Assembly (NCBI RefSeq): GCF_900182555.1
Contig: NZ_FXTH01000022.1
Coordinates: 1-53,131, forward strand
Direction of reading: 5' to 3'
Origin: Fodinibius sediminis
GTDB lineage: Bacteria; Bacteroidota; Rhodothermia; Balneolales; Balneolaceae
DNA: 53,131 nt
Below, in pieces: positions 44,311 through 53,131 of the stretch. Made by a program: the position numbers and the translations under genes. Under the pieces are notes generated by a model. It was given only the letters and a program-made list of their open reading frames with translations, did not search any database and was not told where the DNA came from. Positions within the stretch are counted from its first letter, which is position 1, and every line of letters begins with the position of its first letter.

Positions 44311-45222
44311 ATGAATCTAAGAACAACAGTGATTCTTGGTTTCTTCATGATTGGGCTCGTGCGACTATCTGCTGCGGGCATGCCGGTTACTGTGCCTGCT
44401 GATACTTTGAGTTATGAGCAGCGACTGGATAAAGGAATTGAGGCTTTTTACCAGTCCGACTGGAATGAAGCATTTTCCGTTTTTCAATACCTTCAACAGA
44501 AATACCCAGGGGATGCGCGTGCATATTTCTTTAGCTCGATGATTCCCTTCTGGAAATATTATTTCGGCGGCAAGAAGCCTTCCGCGGCTCATGCTTTCTA
44601 CGAGCGCTCGGAAAAAGCCCTGACGGTAAGTCACAATCAGCTGCAATCGAATCCGTATGACACCACTATGGTTTTGATGCTCAGTGGACTCCATGGATAT
44701 CGAAGCCTTGTGGCGGCAGGGGAAGAGGATTACCGGCGAGCTATTGAAAGCGGGATGGACGGATTTACCTATACCCGTCAGCTTTTGAAGTTAGATGCAC
44801 AGGATCCCAAGGCGCTGATCGGCAAAGGGATGTTCTACTACATGATGGGCAGCGTTCCAGATCAATTGAAGTGGGTTGCCCGGTTTGCCGGTTTTTCAGG
44901 AGACAGGGCCGAGGGATTTCGCGCCCTTGAAGAGGCAGCCCGATCGAATAGCTATGTGCGCAATGATGCAAAAATGATTTTATCCTATCTTTACGAACGG
45001 GAACATCAGGAGAAAAAAGCACTAGAACATCTCCGTGAGCTTGCTGAAAAATACCCTCGCAATATCATATTTCAATATCATACGGGGCGTCTTTACGAGA
45101 AATGCGGAAAAATTGATCTGGCCAGGAAAAAATACAAGCTTGTGGCTTCGATGGATGAGCACAGCTGGAGCTCAATGCCGTCTAAAAGCCTGGAACGGTT
45201 CCGGAATTTATCAGGAAAATAA
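44311..45222 (+). CDS. Exported tetratricopeptide-repeat protein
   Basis: The start at 44311 gives a typical signal peptide (MNLRTTVILGFFMIGLVRLS); the upstream TTG at 44287 is less likely. The mature part is helical with at least two TPR-like units (GIEAFYQSDWNEAFSVFQYL, ILSYLYEREHQEKKALEHLR), plus a last one containing LYEKCGKIDLARKKYKLVA. It probably scaffolds proteins in the periplasm. No specific family or partner is recognised. It follows the symporter by 60 nt. Confidence 0.75.
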   Translation: MNLRTTVILGFFMIGLVRLSAAGMPVTVPADTLSYEQRLDKGIEAFYQSDWNEAFSVFQYLQQKYPGDARAYFFSSMIPFWKYYFGGKKPSAAHAFYERSEKALTVSHNQLQSNPYDTTMVLMLSGLHGYRSLVAAGEEDYRRAIESGMDGFTYTRQLLKLDAQDPKALIGKGMFYYMMGSVPDQLKWVARFAGFSGDRAEGFRALEEAARSNSYVRNDAKMILSYLYEREHQEKKALEHLRELAEKYPRNIIFQYHTGRLYEKCGKIDLARKKYKLVASMDEHSWSSMPSKSLERFRNLSGK

Positions 45223-45323
45223 TGCCTGATGATTAGAATTATATTTCTCTTTTACTGTTTTGATTACCACCAAAAAAAATAGTAAATATAATTACAGGTA
45301 CAGGGTGCAATTCAACTTGTTTT

Positions 45324-47438
45324 ATGGGCAAAAAGCTACGGTGTTGGGTAATTAAATTTTTTCTTTTTTTGGGTCTCTTTTTAGGGGGGAAAGAGATTGC
45401 TGTAGCGCAGACAGCCGGTGATTTAGCTTTTGTCGGGCTTAATACCCATCAAAACGACTTCGCCATCATTACGCTTAATGATTTGCCACCTGGCAGGGTC
45501 CTTTTTTTTACCAATGGGAAATGGCGTGGTCGCTCTTTTGAAGAAGAAAGAGGTATTCTCCGATGGATAACCCCTGATAATGTGATTAGCGCCGGCACTG
45601 TAGTTATCTTTGAAGACGTTCGTTCTATGAGACCTTCGGTTAGCCATGGAGCAGCAGAGGGCGGAGGCATTGAACTGACTTCCCGGGATTTTGCCCTTTA
45701 TTCGTACAGCCGAAACAGACCTGAACAACCTCATTTATTCCTCACCGCAATAACCAATGACAAAAGCCTGCTTGAGGGTACCGGACTTAGGGCGGAAAGG
45801 GAGGCCGTAGTGATAGGGCGCGGGATTGATTATGCGGTGTATCGCGGTGAGCGCACGGGGGGGCGAGGAGGTATTTCTCACCGGATTATTGCCGATACAC
45901 AAAACCACTGGCTGCAAAGTACGGAGGGAGCATCCATGAACATCAGGAGGGATATGGCATCCCTTTCCGCTGCAGCTCAAGCTATACAGAGGCCATCATC
46001 CACCTATGTGGCCTCCATTGATGGAAGGGAGGGGTGGAAGGGGCTGTCCTCTCCCACTGTCAATACCGCTTTTGAGCATATTCTGGGCGATATTTGGAAG
46101 GGGGGAGCAGATACTGAAAATTCCGCCAGGGAAGGCTCAATCCTGACCTGGGGAGAGCGGGAAGAAGCGTTTGTCTACCCGACGGATATGAAAAATTATA
46201 TGGAAGCGGGAAGGGGATACTTCATTCATGTACCCGAAGATAATGATCTGAATAGGGGAGGCGTTCCCAAAATACTGTCTTCCGAGGGTCGCCCCCACGG
46301 TCGATATGTTGATATTCATGTTACAGCCACTGATGCCAATGAGAACAAGCGCATCGATGGTATGGAGGGGTTCAATCTGCTGGGGAATCCGTACAGCCGT
46401 GAGCTTTCAGTCGGAGCTGTTAAAGAGGCTCTTGCCACTGCCAATGGCAATATGAACTATTACCTGTATGTTTGGAACCCGGAGCTTGGCAACGGCAACG
46501 GGGGGTTCGAATTTTTAACGAATAATGAAGTAATTGCTCCGGTTCAGCCCTTTTGGGTACGTTACCTGGACTCCGATATCAACGGTATTGTACGGTTTGA
46601 CCGAAATAACCTTCTTGCCGAACAGCAGAGGGAAACCTATTATTCTTCGAATGAACCCACCGGCAGCTTCGATATCAGGCTGGGGGCTGACAACTGGTAT
46701 GACACCTATCGCATAGAACTCCGCGAAGGGGCCCGGGTTGGTGAAGATCAGTGGGATGCGTACAAGCTTTTTTCGCTGAATACTGGTTCTATCAATCTCT
46801 TCAGTAGGGTGAGCGGGAGTAACAGGCTGGCAAAAAACGTGCTGCCGAATAGCTTGGAGCGTGAATTGGAAATTCCCCTGGCTTTTTCAGCCTTGGACAA
46901 GGACAAGCTATTATTTCAATGGGATACGCCGGACGAGCTGCCCCGGGACTGGAACTTGGTACTGGTGGATCAGAAAAGGAAAAGAGAAATTAATTTGAGA
47001 ACAGCTAATCGCTACGCCTTTGAACCGGAAACCCCGACCATAGAAAAAGCTGTTATCCCCCGTCAGCAGTCGTTGCTGAATACCCAGTATGAAGCGATCA
47101 GTGGTGAGCGATTCTCACTGGCTATCCGTCCCTCTGGAACCCAGGAGCAGATACTCTCGGAGCTTCCCGAGTCTATACGGTTGAAACCCAATTACCCAAA
47201 CCCTTTTACAGTTAGCACCACGATTCCCTTCGAATTGGATGAGGCTACAGATGTGACGCTTACGGTCTGGAACATGATAGGCCAGAAGGTGGCTACACTC
47301 ATAGACAATGAACCGAGACAAGCTGGAAAAGACCACGAAGAGGATTGGAATGCTGCAAATATGCCCAGTGGCATGTATATTGCTCGTCTGGAGGCGGGAG
47401 GAGAGGTTTTTACCCGGAAAATGACCTTGATTAAATAA
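45324..47438 (+). CDS. Secreted protein with type IX secretion sorting domain
   Basis: The 704-residue protein has a signal peptide (cut near AVAQ) and an N-terminal beta domain of the type seen in many Bacteroidota exoproteins (TAGDLAFVGLNTHQNDFAII, GRVLFFTNGKWRGRSF). A long middle follows, with GFNLLGNPYSRELSV-type repeats. The C-terminal sorting domain starts with LKPNYPNPFTVSTTIPFEL and ends with SGMYIARLEAGG then FTRKMTLIK. It should be exported through the T9SS to the surface or medium. It is monocistronic, and the ligand is unknown. Confidence 0.85.
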   Translation: MGKKLRCWVIKFFLFLGLFLGGKEIAVAQTAGDLAFVGLNTHQNDFAIITLNDLPPGRVLFFTNGKWRGRSFEEERGILRWITPDNVISAGTVVIFEDVRSMRPSVSHGAAEGGGIELTSRDFALYSYSRNRPEQPHLFLTAITNDKSLLEGTGLRAEREAVVIGRGIDYAVYRGERTGGRGGISHRIIADTQNHWLQSTEGASMNIRRDMASLSAAAQAIQRPSSTYVASIDGREGWKGLSSPTVNTAFEHILGDIWKGGADTENSAREGSILTWGEREEAFVYPTDMKNYMEAGRGYFIHVPEDNDLNRGGVPKILSSEGRPHGRYVDIHVTATDANENKRIDGMEGFNLLGNPYSRELSVGAVKEALATANGNMNYYLYVWNPELGNGNGGFEFLTNNEVIAPVQPFWVRYLDSDINGIVRFDRNNLLAEQQRETYYSSNEPTGSFDIRLGADNWYDTYRIELREGARVGEDQWDAYKLFSLNTGSINLFSRVSGSNRLAKNVLPNSLERELEIPLAFSALDKDKLLFQWDTPDELPRDWNLVLVDQKRKREINLRTANRYAFEPETPTIEKAVIPRQQSLLNTQYEAISGERFSLAIRPSGTQEQILSELPESIRLKPNYPNPFTVSTTIPFELDEATDVTLTVWNMIGQKVATLIDNEPRQAGKDHEEDWNAANMPSGMYIARLEAGGEVFTRKMTLIK

Positions 47439-47606
47439 CCGTTTATCGGCCGGTGGGCTACCCTGGAGGGAAAGATAAACTGCCAATAGGGAATATGATT
47501 TTTAGAATCGAATACTTTCCTATATTTTATCGAATCATTTTAAGCTGTAAGCTGTTATAACTTTTAATCTAATTAAAAAACTAACGGAGTATCTTTTTAA
47601 ATAAAA

Positions 47607-48425
47607 ATGCAATATAAGAATATACAGGGTATAGACATACCCGAAATAGGTCTTGGTACCTATAAACTCCATGATAGAGAATGCGAACGAGTTTTACGGA
47701 CAGCGCTGGATATCGGATATCGCCATATTGATACCGCGCAAATGTACAAGAATGAGAGGGAGATTGGTGAGGCGATCAGTGTTTCTAATGTTCCGCGCGA
47801 AGATATCTTTTTAACTACCAAAATATGGCATACGAATCTGGATGCCGATGATGTATTGCAGTCTACGGAGCAGAGTCTCCGTCATCTGGATACGCCTTAT
47901 GTCGATTTGCTTCTCATTCACTGGCCCAATGAACAGTACGATTTGCGTGAGACTATTGAATCAATGCTGGTGCTCCGCGATCAGGGAAAGGCCATGAATA
48001 TAGGAGTGAGCAATTTCCCCTTGCCGTTACTGAAAAAAGTCAATGATGAAATTCGGGCTCCTATTTTCTGTGACCAGGTGGAATTCCATCCTTTTATCGA
48101 CCAGCTTGATTTGCTTGACTATGCCATAGACAATGATATCATGCTTACCGCTTATGCTCCGCTGGCCAAAGGTAAGGTTAGTGGGAACAAAGAACTGCAG
48201 GAAATCGCTGAGAAATATGACAAGTCCCCGGCGCAGATAGCCCTCCGTTGGCTTATAGAACAGGAAAATGTGGTAGCTATTCCCAAGGCTTCTACCGATG
48301 AGCATCTTCGGGAAAACTTTGATATTTTTGATTTTTTCCTCGAGGATGAAGATTTCGAACGCATTGATCAATTTGAAAAGGGGCAACGGCTGGTCAATCC
48401 GAGTTTTGCTCCAGATTGGGGATAA
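47607..48425 (+). CDS. Aldo/keto reductase
   Basis: The 272-residue NADPH-dependent reductase of the AKR superfamily. The catalytic tetrad is in place: Asp and Tyr in HIDTAQMYKNEREIG, Lys in FLTTKIWHTN and His in LLLIHWPN. The C-terminal IPKASTDEHLRENFDIFDF contributes to the cofactor site. It is closest to the AKR5 group (2,5-diketogluconate reductase-like), but the substrate is unknown. The 168-nt upstream spacer contains no other gene, and a terminator follows. Confidence 0.93.
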   Translation: MQYKNIQGIDIPEIGLGTYKLHDRECERVLRTALDIGYRHIDTAQMYKNEREIGEAISVSNVPREDIFLTTKIWHTNLDADDVLQSTEQSLRHLDTPYVDLLLIHWPNEQYDLRETIESMLVLRDQGKAMNIGVSNFPLPLLKKVNDEIRAPIFCDQVEFHPFIDQLDLLDYAIDNDIMLTAYAPLAKGKVSGNKELQEIAEKYDKSPAQIALRWLIEQENVVAIPKASTDEHLRENFDIFDFFLEDEDFERIDQFEKGQRLVNPSFAPDWG

Positions 48426-48453
48426 CCTGATCGGTTGCATGCATTCAGAAAGG

Positions 48454-48481
48454 CGTCGTCCGGCAACGGGGGGCGTTTTTT
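48454..48481 (+). terminator. Rho-independent terminator after the aldo/keto reductase
   Basis: CGTCGTCCG (48454-48462) and CGGGGGGCG (48467-48475) pair around the tetraloop GCAA with one G-G mismatch, then six T. It overlaps the 3' end of the convergent thioesterase gene. Confidence 0.65.
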
Positions 48482-49202
48482 ATTTGGAGGAAGCCAGGGC
48501 GAGAATTCTGTTATCCGAATGACGTTTCAACTGGAAGTATTTTTGTTTGCCTCCGGACTTAAAACTTGCTGTAACAGTATCTCCTAAAGAAGCCTCTGCC
48601 ATAAACTTAATATCTATATTATCGGGCTTATTCTTTCCTTGGTGAGAAGCCATCGCCCACTCTACATACCGGACGTTGTTCAGGTGGAGATTAAGGTCCA
48701 AATCAGTTTTCCTGACGTGAAATGATTCAGAAGCATCGGCTTTCTCAAAGCCTGTAACAGTGTGCTCGTCGGGGCTAAGTACATGGGAGGAGTGGGCTGG
48801 TACTTTATTGCGTATCTCTTCTGGGATGCGATGGGGCTTTCGGCTTTCCATATCCAGGATCAGCCAGTGGCTGAGGGACCGGCCAATCGTGTTTCCCTTC
48901 TGATCGTATATTCGGAAATCACGGTATGCCCGCAGTCCATCGCCGCCGGAAGGCCAGGTTTTTATGGTCACGCTCTCACGCCATGCTGGAAACCGTTCTA
49001 TGACGAGCTGCAGGCGATGCAGTACCCAGGTTAGCTTATGCTGCTGCAGATCTGTAATATCAAAGTGGAGTTCAAGTGCATGATTTCCGGATACCTCCTG
49101 AAGGAGATTGCAGATGGCGGGAAGTGTGGCAGTTTGGTTTGCATCTACCTCTGAAGAACGAATTTTAAAGGATTCTTCGTAGGTTAGCGGGCTGTTTGAC
49201 AT
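48480..49202 (-). CDS. Acyl-ACP thioesterase
   Basis: The 240-residue double-hotdog thioesterase releases fatty acids from acyl carrier protein. The N-terminal hotdog has VLHRLQLVIERFPAWRESVT and SHWLILDMESRKPHRIP. The catalytic Asn/His helix of the C-terminal hotdog is DLDLNLHLNNVRYVEWA. This places it in the bacterial FatA-like family. Its end overlaps the aldo/keto reductase terminator by 2 nt. A hairpin lies 44 nt upstream of the start. Confidence 0.88.
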   Translation of the reverse strand: MSNSPLTYEESFKIRSSEVDANQTATLPAICNLLQEVSGNHALELHFDITDLQQHKLTWVLHRLQLVIERFPAWRESVTIKTWPSGGDGLRAYRDFRIYDQKGNTIGRSLSHWLILDMESRKPHRIPEEIRNKVPAHSSHVLSPDEHTVTGFEKADASESFHVRKTDLDLNLHLNNVRYVEWAMASHQGKNKPDNIDIKFMAEASLGDTVTASFKSGGKQKYFQLKRHSDNRILALASSK

Positions 49203-49245
49203 CAGTCTTTTGAATTCAGTGAAAAATGGTAAAGTAAGATTATTA

Positions 49246-49270
49246 AGCTCTTTTTGGAAATGAAAGAGCT
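49246..49270 (-). repeat. Inverted repeat upstream of the thioesterase
   Basis: AGCTCTTT (49246-49253) and AAAGAGCT (49263-49270) form an 8-bp stem with a 9-nt loop, 44 nt before the gene. The spacer 49203-49380 shows nothing else definite; a frame at 49317-49415 runs through the terminator and is probably spurious. Confidence 0.4.
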
Positions 49271-49380
49271 ATTGTATCCGTACCGCATTGAATGACAGAC
49301 TGATCAGAACTTTGAATGGCAACGGTAATCATGATGAATTGGTACAGGCAGCTTCGGAAAGGAATTCAGATTTTACCCCA

Positions 49381-49407
49381 AAAAAAAGCCCCCCGGAAAG
49401 GGGGGCT
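49381..49407 (-). terminator. Rho-independent terminator of the polysaccharide cluster
   Basis: AGCCCCCC (49387-49394) pairs with GGGGGGCT (49400-49407) around GGAAA, and an eight-T run follows on the minus strand. It ends the sugar transferase transcript. Confidence 0.8.
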
Positions 49408-49437
49408 AGGGTGATGTGATGAGATGAACCCAATAGG

Positions 49438-50169
49438 TTAATGGGCCCGGGTTTTGAAGGTAACCATGCTTTTTATTGTCATGAAAATAAGCTTCAGGTC
49501 CATGGCCAGGGAACGCTCTTTGATATATTTGAGATCGCATTTCAGACGTTCCCGCATATGCTTGATGTTAAGCGTTCCACCCCGAAGGCCCGATGCCTGT
49601 GCCAATCCCGTAAGTCCCGGTTTTACCGAGAACCGCTTGTAGAAATCGGGGAATGTGGTATTCCAGTACGAGTTCTCCCGCAGGGGGTAGGGGCGTGGCC
49701 CCACCAAACTCATATCACCTTTCAGGACGTTGATAAATTGCGGTATCTCGTCCAGGTTGGTCTTTCGAAGAAATTGGCCAAAGGGAAAAATTCGACTGTC
49801 ATTCTTCTTGGTAATATCCGGTTTCTTGCCCGATGCATTATCCTGATGGCAATGCATCGTTCGGAATTTATAGCAGTTAAAAACCCGACCATCAAACCCG
49901 GACCGTTCCTGTTTAAAGATAACCGGGCCGTTTGAAGACAGCTTGATGCCAAGGGCAATAACGGGATATAGCAATATGAGAATCATTGTTCCTATGAGGC
50001 CAAAGAATAAATCAAGCCCTTGTTTCCATAGGAGTTTCTCATGATAAATCTGGGCATAATTTATAGATATGGAATTAATCTCTAAATTTAATGCCGATGA
50101 CGAGGTCGGAATGGGAACCCTCCTCAATCGATTCTTTTTGGGCGAGTATTTTTTTGCTGTGGAACTCAT
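49438..50169 (-). CDS. Bacterial sugar transferase (polyprenyl-phosphate sugar-1-phosphate transferase, WbaP/WcaJ type)
   Basis: The 243-residue protein has one membrane segment near residues 55-78 ([20 protein letters not shown]), then the catalytic bacterial sugar transferase domain: [60 protein letters not shown] and [12 protein letters not shown]. It starts lipid-linked saccharide assembly by moving sugar-1-phosphate to undecaprenyl phosphate on the inner membrane. It is the shorter type without the extra membrane helices. It is the last gene of the cluster, with a 300-nt spacer upstream. Confidence 0.92.
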   Translation of the reverse strand: MSSTAKKYSPKKNRLRRVPIPTSSSALNLEINSISINYAQIYHEKLLWKQGLDLFFGLIGTMILILLYPVIALGIKLSSNGPVIFKQERSGFDGRVFNCYKFRTMHCHQDNASGKKPDITKKNDSRIFPFGQFLRKTNLDEIPQFINVLKGDMSLVGPRPYPLRENSYWNTTFPDFYKRFSVKPGLTGLAQASGLRGGTLNIKHMRERLKCDLKYIKERSLAMDLKLIFMTIKSMVTFKTRAH

Positions 50170-50469
50170 AAAATGGATCGATTAAGTTTTAAATTAATCT
50201 TGCAGAATTTAAGGCCGTTTGGTTAGCCCGGGGCATTTAATCGACAGAATAAATTTGCCCGTTTGCTATTATTAATTGCAATATCTGTACCGCGCTCAGT
50301 GCCTCCTGTCAGTTGCGTGTAATGAAGCAGAAAAATCACCTTATAAGGCTGTAAAGGGCAAATGAAGGCAAGGAAATGAGCTGAAATTCTGAAAAAGGAA
50401 GGTGGCTTAGTGTCCTAAATTATACACACTGTACAGGATATAGGACAAGGTATAACGAGGGACGGAAAA
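50170..50469. other. Upstream region of the sugar transferase
   Basis: No gene is seen. TGTCCTA (50411-50417) and TAGGACA (50441-50447) form an inverted repeat with a 23-nt centre. It may be a hairpin after the polymerase gene or a regulatory site. A promoter for the sugar transferase is expected here but is not obvious. Confidence 0.35.
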
Positions 50470-51765
50470 TTAGCTGTTCTCCAATCGGAAAAGCTGTTTT
50501 GAGAAACTGTTTCCAGGAGAGGGCAGATAATGGTAGGACATCCCTAAAAACAGCCAGGTGGGGAGGTAGGTATATTCTGTGACCGCTATCAGCATAGTCA
50601 CAAGGATAATGATCAGTGCTGCTTTAAGCCCGAATTCTTTGGATGTACGGCCCAGGATCAGGATTGGATAAGCAAAGACAGTCAGGAAAACCGTTAACCC
50701 CAGGAGTCCGTTATTGACAAGTATGGTTGAAAAGAAATCTGTGGATCGTATATAGCCGAAGCCGAGTCCGAATATCTTGGTCGGCAGTGGGGCTTCCCAC
50801 CAAAAGGTTAGGGAGTTTATCATGTTAGATAGGCGTACATTACCCGAGATAGAGGCGCCGGAAAGCTTTTTGAGAATCAGCTCATTAAAAACGGAGAAAA
50901 CAGCTTGATACTTTATGATGGTAATCAATACGATGCCTGCTCCCCCCGCGACAAGATATTTCCAGCCCACTTTTCCACTGAAGACAAGAACGACAAGATA
51001 AGTGAATATACCCAGAATAGCCGTTGTTGAGGTAGAGAACAGCAGGGCCAGCGTCAAAATACCCCCGATAAGATATTTTTGTTTATGAAGGGCCAGCACC
51101 CAGTAGGGCAATACCGTAAAGGCAAACATGGAGGCTTCACCCGTAAGGCTTTTCATTCGCAGGGTCGAGAGGCCGGCAATATTCATAACCTGGGTTGAGC
51201 TTCCGAAATAGCGTTCGTTGAATACGCGGTTAGACAAAAAATCACCGGATGTGCCCGTAAGCCAGAAATAGAAAACTTCGTAAAAGCCGTAGGCGACCAG
51301 CAGCAGAATGCCGGCAAAAATATAGGGATCCCAAGAGGGATGATACCATTTGCAAACAAATAAGAAGGTTAGCAGGCAGGCCGCCAAATAGAGGCTTTGG
51401 GTAAAAAGGGTTGGGCGGAGCACAAACTTCCGGGTGAATGAAAGGGGATCGACCAGGGGCAGAGAGGATAAATCCATGTGTCCATACAGCGACAGCAGGA
51501 ACTGGCTGACCAGGTTGAGGGTGATATAGGCAATGGCGATAAGTAGCAGCAGGTAAAAATACTCCTTGATCTCCCTTACCGTTGCGAAGGCAACAATAAG
51601 AGGAACGGAGAGGAAGGCCATCATGTAAGCAGGGGTTGTACCCTGAATGAAAGGAACCAGCAAAACGGATGTAATGGGAAGAACCAGGGCCCAGCATTTG
51701 AAAAAGGTATCGATCACCCGTCGTCCTGTTTCAGTTTTATGGTATGTTTTAACCGGGTCGATCAT
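50470..51765 (-). CDS. O-antigen/capsule polymerase-like membrane protein (Wzy-like)
   Basis: The 431-residue protein has about ten to twelve membrane helices, including LPITSVLLVPFIQGTTPAYM, YILGLGFGYIRS-like loop residues (IFGLGFGYIRSTDFFS) before a late helix, and a large central loop. This topology and its place between an initiating sugar transferase and a glycosyltransferase fit a Wzy-like polymerase or O-antigen ligase. Sequence conservation in this class is very low, so the call is mostly from topology. The start overlaps the glycosyltransferase end by 4 nt. Confidence 0.75.
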   Translation of the reverse strand: MIDPVKTYHKTETGRRVIDTFFKCWALVLPITSVLLVPFIQGTTPAYMMAFLSVPLIVAFATVREIKEYFYLLLLIAIAYITLNLVSQFLLSLYGHMDLSSLPLVDPLSFTRKFVLRPTLFTQSLYLAACLLTFLFVCKWYHPSWDPYIFAGILLLVAYGFYEVFYFWLTGTSGDFLSNRVFNERYFGSSTQVMNIAGLSTLRMKSLTGEASMFAFTVLPYWVLALHKQKYLIGGILTLALLFSTSTTAILGIFTYLVVLVFSGKVGWKYLVAGGAGIVLITIIKYQAVFSVFNELILKKLSGASISGNVRLSNMINSLTFWWEAPLPTKIFGLGFGYIRSTDFFSTILVNNGLLGLTVFLTVFAYPILILGRTSKEFGLKAALIIILVTMLIAVTEYTYLPTWLFLGMSYHYLPSPGNSFSKQLFRLENS

Positions 51766-52934
51766 GAATGATCCGGGGATTTAGGTGTTGCCAGGTTAAG
51801 CAGCTGTTTTGTAATAGACTGCCAGGAATGCTTTCGGGACTCCTGCTGTGCCATGGCCGCAAGTTTTTGCTGGTTGTTCAGGCAATATCTGAGCTGTTCG
51901 TGGAATTGTTTGGCATCCCCTGCAAAGGTAATAAAATCTTCATTTCTGTTCTTGAGTTCCTTCAGGGGAGTACTGACCACCGGTAATCCACTGATGCCGT
52001 ATTCATACACTTTCATCGGCGAGCGGGCGTGATTAGCCTCTGTCAGCTTCAGGGGTAATATACCTATATCGGCATGCTGCATGAAAGCAGGGACTTCTTC
52101 ATAGGGCTTGGGTCCCAATGCTGTAATATTACTGATCTTACCATCAAGATGCTTGCGGCTGCCCGGGCCGATAATGACAAAATGCAGATCGGGACTCAAA
52201 CGTGCGGTTTTTTTCAGGAGGTCAAGGTCAAAGCGATCATCGAGGCTGCCCACATACAATACAATGGGGGTTGTTATTCCAAGGTATTCTCGGGGTTTTT
52301 CACGGGGAGTGCTGAAATGAGAAGCTTCAACGCCATTGCGAAGAACCCTAGCCTGGATTCCGTACCGCTGTTCGAAAAGCTGTCTGAGCGGCTCGGAGGT
52401 CACCAGCACCAGATCTGCGAACGTGCATATCTGCTGCTCAAGATCTTGAATAGCCTGTTTTCCCGCCCCACGAGACATATTGCTGTAGTCATCGGTTGCC
52501 CGGTAGATCCAGGTTCGGGCCTGAATAAACTTTCGCATGAAGAAAAGGCCGGGTTTGTCCTGGATGACGAGATCAGCTTCCTTGAAATCCAACTTTTTTA
52601 TTTTTGATCCCATCCGGTTAAAGGTGAACCATTGGTTTAGTGGTATCCGGGCACGATCAAAAATGCCCCTGTTGAAAGGAGTAAGTACGAAGGGAGTCAG
52701 ATTGGTAATGTTGTCTGAATCTATGTTGGGGCTAAGGGTATTCAATCGGCTTTTTAACACGTTGCGATAGTCTGCATCTCCAAGCTTGGGGAGGTTGAGA
52801 AAGTGGAAGAGCGAAAGGGGAGAGGGCACATACAGAACACGGTGACCCATGGATGCCAGGTTCCTGGACAGATGATAGCTCCCGACTTTAAACAAATAGT
52901 TGCGGGGAGTATGGCTCAGAAAAACTATGTTCAT
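51762..52934 (-). CDS. Glycosyltransferase (GT4-like)
   Basis: The 390-residue GT-B glycosyltransferase has an N-terminal domain (SYHLSRNLASMGHRVLYVPS) and a C-terminal nucleotide-sugar domain with IVLYVGSLDDRFDLDLLKKT, FVIIGPGS, and the conserved acidic motif region ADIGILPLKLTEANHARSPM then KVYEYGISGLPVVST. It adds a sugar to the growing lipid-linked oligosaccharide or capsule. The IS1595-like element begins 22 nt upstream of its start codon, so the natural promoter may be displaced. Confidence 0.9.
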   Translation of the reverse strand: MNIVFLSHTPRNYLFKVGSYHLSRNLASMGHRVLYVPSPLSLFHFLNLPKLGDADYRNVLKSRLNTLSPNIDSDNITNLTPFVLTPFNRGIFDRARIPLNQWFTFNRMGSKIKKLDFKEADLVIQDKPGLFFMRKFIQARTWIYRATDDYSNMSRGAGKQAIQDLEQQICTFADLVLVTSEPLRQLFEQRYGIQARVLRNGVEASHFSTPREKPREYLGITTPIVLYVGSLDDRFDLDLLKKTARLSPDLHFVIIGPGSRKHLDGKISNITALGPKPYEEVPAFMQHADIGILPLKLTEANHARSPMKVYEYGISGLPVVSTPLKELKNRNEDFITFAGDAKQFHEQLRYCLNNQQKLAAMAQQESRKHSWQSITKQLLNLATPKSPDHS

Positions 52935-52956
52935 AACAGGCAGTCAATTTAAAATA

Positions 52957-53131
52957 GGGTCTTATGAAGTATAGCATGTTATAAAAGTTTGTAACATATT
53001 GCTATACAATGAATAACAAGTATTACAAGCGTTCAAGAATTTCTGAGGCCAAATTTCGGCATTTAATTCGATGTTTTTCGTTGGATTTAACCGCGACTGA
53101 AACGGCCGAATTGACCGGAATTTCGTTGCGC
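52957..53131 (+). mobile_element. IS1595-family insertion sequence, left end (cut by window edge)
   Basis: The likely outer end is GGGTCTTATGAAGTATAGCA, starting near 52957. Inverted arms TATAGCA (52970-52976) and TGCTATA (53000-53006) lie just before the transposase start at 53009. The other end of the element is outside the window, so the boundary and target duplication cannot be checked. Confidence 0.55.
53009..53131 (+). CDS. IS1595-family transposase, N-terminal fragment
   Basis: The first 41 residues are in frame to the window edge, beginning MNNKYYKRSRISEAKFRHLI then RCFSLDLTATETAELTGIS. This is the helix-turn-helix N-terminus of IS1595 (ISXO2-like) transposases, which recognise the element ends. 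The zinc ribbon and the DDE/D-type catalytic core are outside the window, so activity is unknown. It reads away from the polysaccharide cluster. Confidence 0.8.
   Translation, partial: MNNKYYKRSRISEAKFRHLIRCFSLDLTATETAELTGISLR

Noticed and set aside
49317-49415. Small frame ending in a GC-rich hairpin
   Set aside because: It reads straight through the terminator of the polysaccharide cluster, so the codons are explained by the hairpin.
1-53131. CRISPR arrays, restriction-modification, toxin-antitoxin or prophage modules
   Set aside because: No regularly spaced repeats and no signature proteins of these systems were found on either strand.

Overview
The window looks like chromosomal DNA of a marine or saline member of the Balneolota/Rhodothermota branch of the Bacteroidota group. 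Support: a type IX secretion C-terminal sorting domain, DUF3098 and DUF1761 proteins, a GH3-family acyl-adenylate protein, TAnnTTTG-type -7 promoter elements, weak or absent Shine-Dalgarno sequences, and a moderate base composition. The assignment comes from family content, not from a marker search.

Layout. 1-4.1 kb: the 5' part of rlmD broken at the left edge, an orphan cyclic-nucleotide-binding protein, a decayed YciI-type lipoprotein gene, small secreted or membrane proteins and a secreted phosphotriesterase-like enzyme. 4.3-14.9 kb: a GH127-like glycosidase, an ACT-domain malic enzyme, a cydA-cydB-galM run, a SUMF1-fold protein, ApbE and a DUF1080 protein. 14.9-18.8 kb: tadA, apt, a lipoprotein/coiled-coil pair of unknown role and an e(P4)-type acid phosphatase. 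18.9-22.4 kb: a compact five-gene run (RimB-like protease, RimK, AstE-like deacylase, DUF952, M28/M42-like peptidase). 22.5-24.1 kb: an AT-rich patch of small orphan ORFs, including two diverged tandem paralogues, ending at tRNA-Val. 24.3-26.6 kb: nusB, a phosphatase and ychF. 26.7-30.7 kb: deoC plus a full-length and a half-length aldehyde dehydrogenase and a SPOR lipoprotein. 31-49.2 kb: mostly housekeeping (nfo, cvfB-like, leuS, gltA, mazG, maf, a DAACS symporter, aldo/keto reductase, acyl-ACP thioesterase) with a GH3 protein and a T9SS cargo protein. 49.4-52.9 kb: a polysaccharide cluster (initiating sugar transferase, Wzy-like polymerase, glycosyltransferase), followed at the right edge by the start of an IS1595-type transposase.

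The genes mostly describe an aerobic, sugar- and nucleoside-using heterotroph: bd oxidase, malic enzyme and citrate synthase for central metabolism; GalM, GH127-like and DUF1080 proteins for carbohydrates; DeoC with aldehyde dehydrogenases for deoxynucleoside breakdown; MazG and Maf for nucleotide pool cleaning.

No CRISPR array, prophage or restriction system was found. The most notable points are the deoC-linked aldehyde dehydrogenase pair that looks like a split ALDH16, the extended RimK operon, the tandem small paralogues beside tRNA-Val, the multi-frameshift lipoprotein pseudogene with a G8 tract, and signs that both window edges lie in IS1595-like elements.
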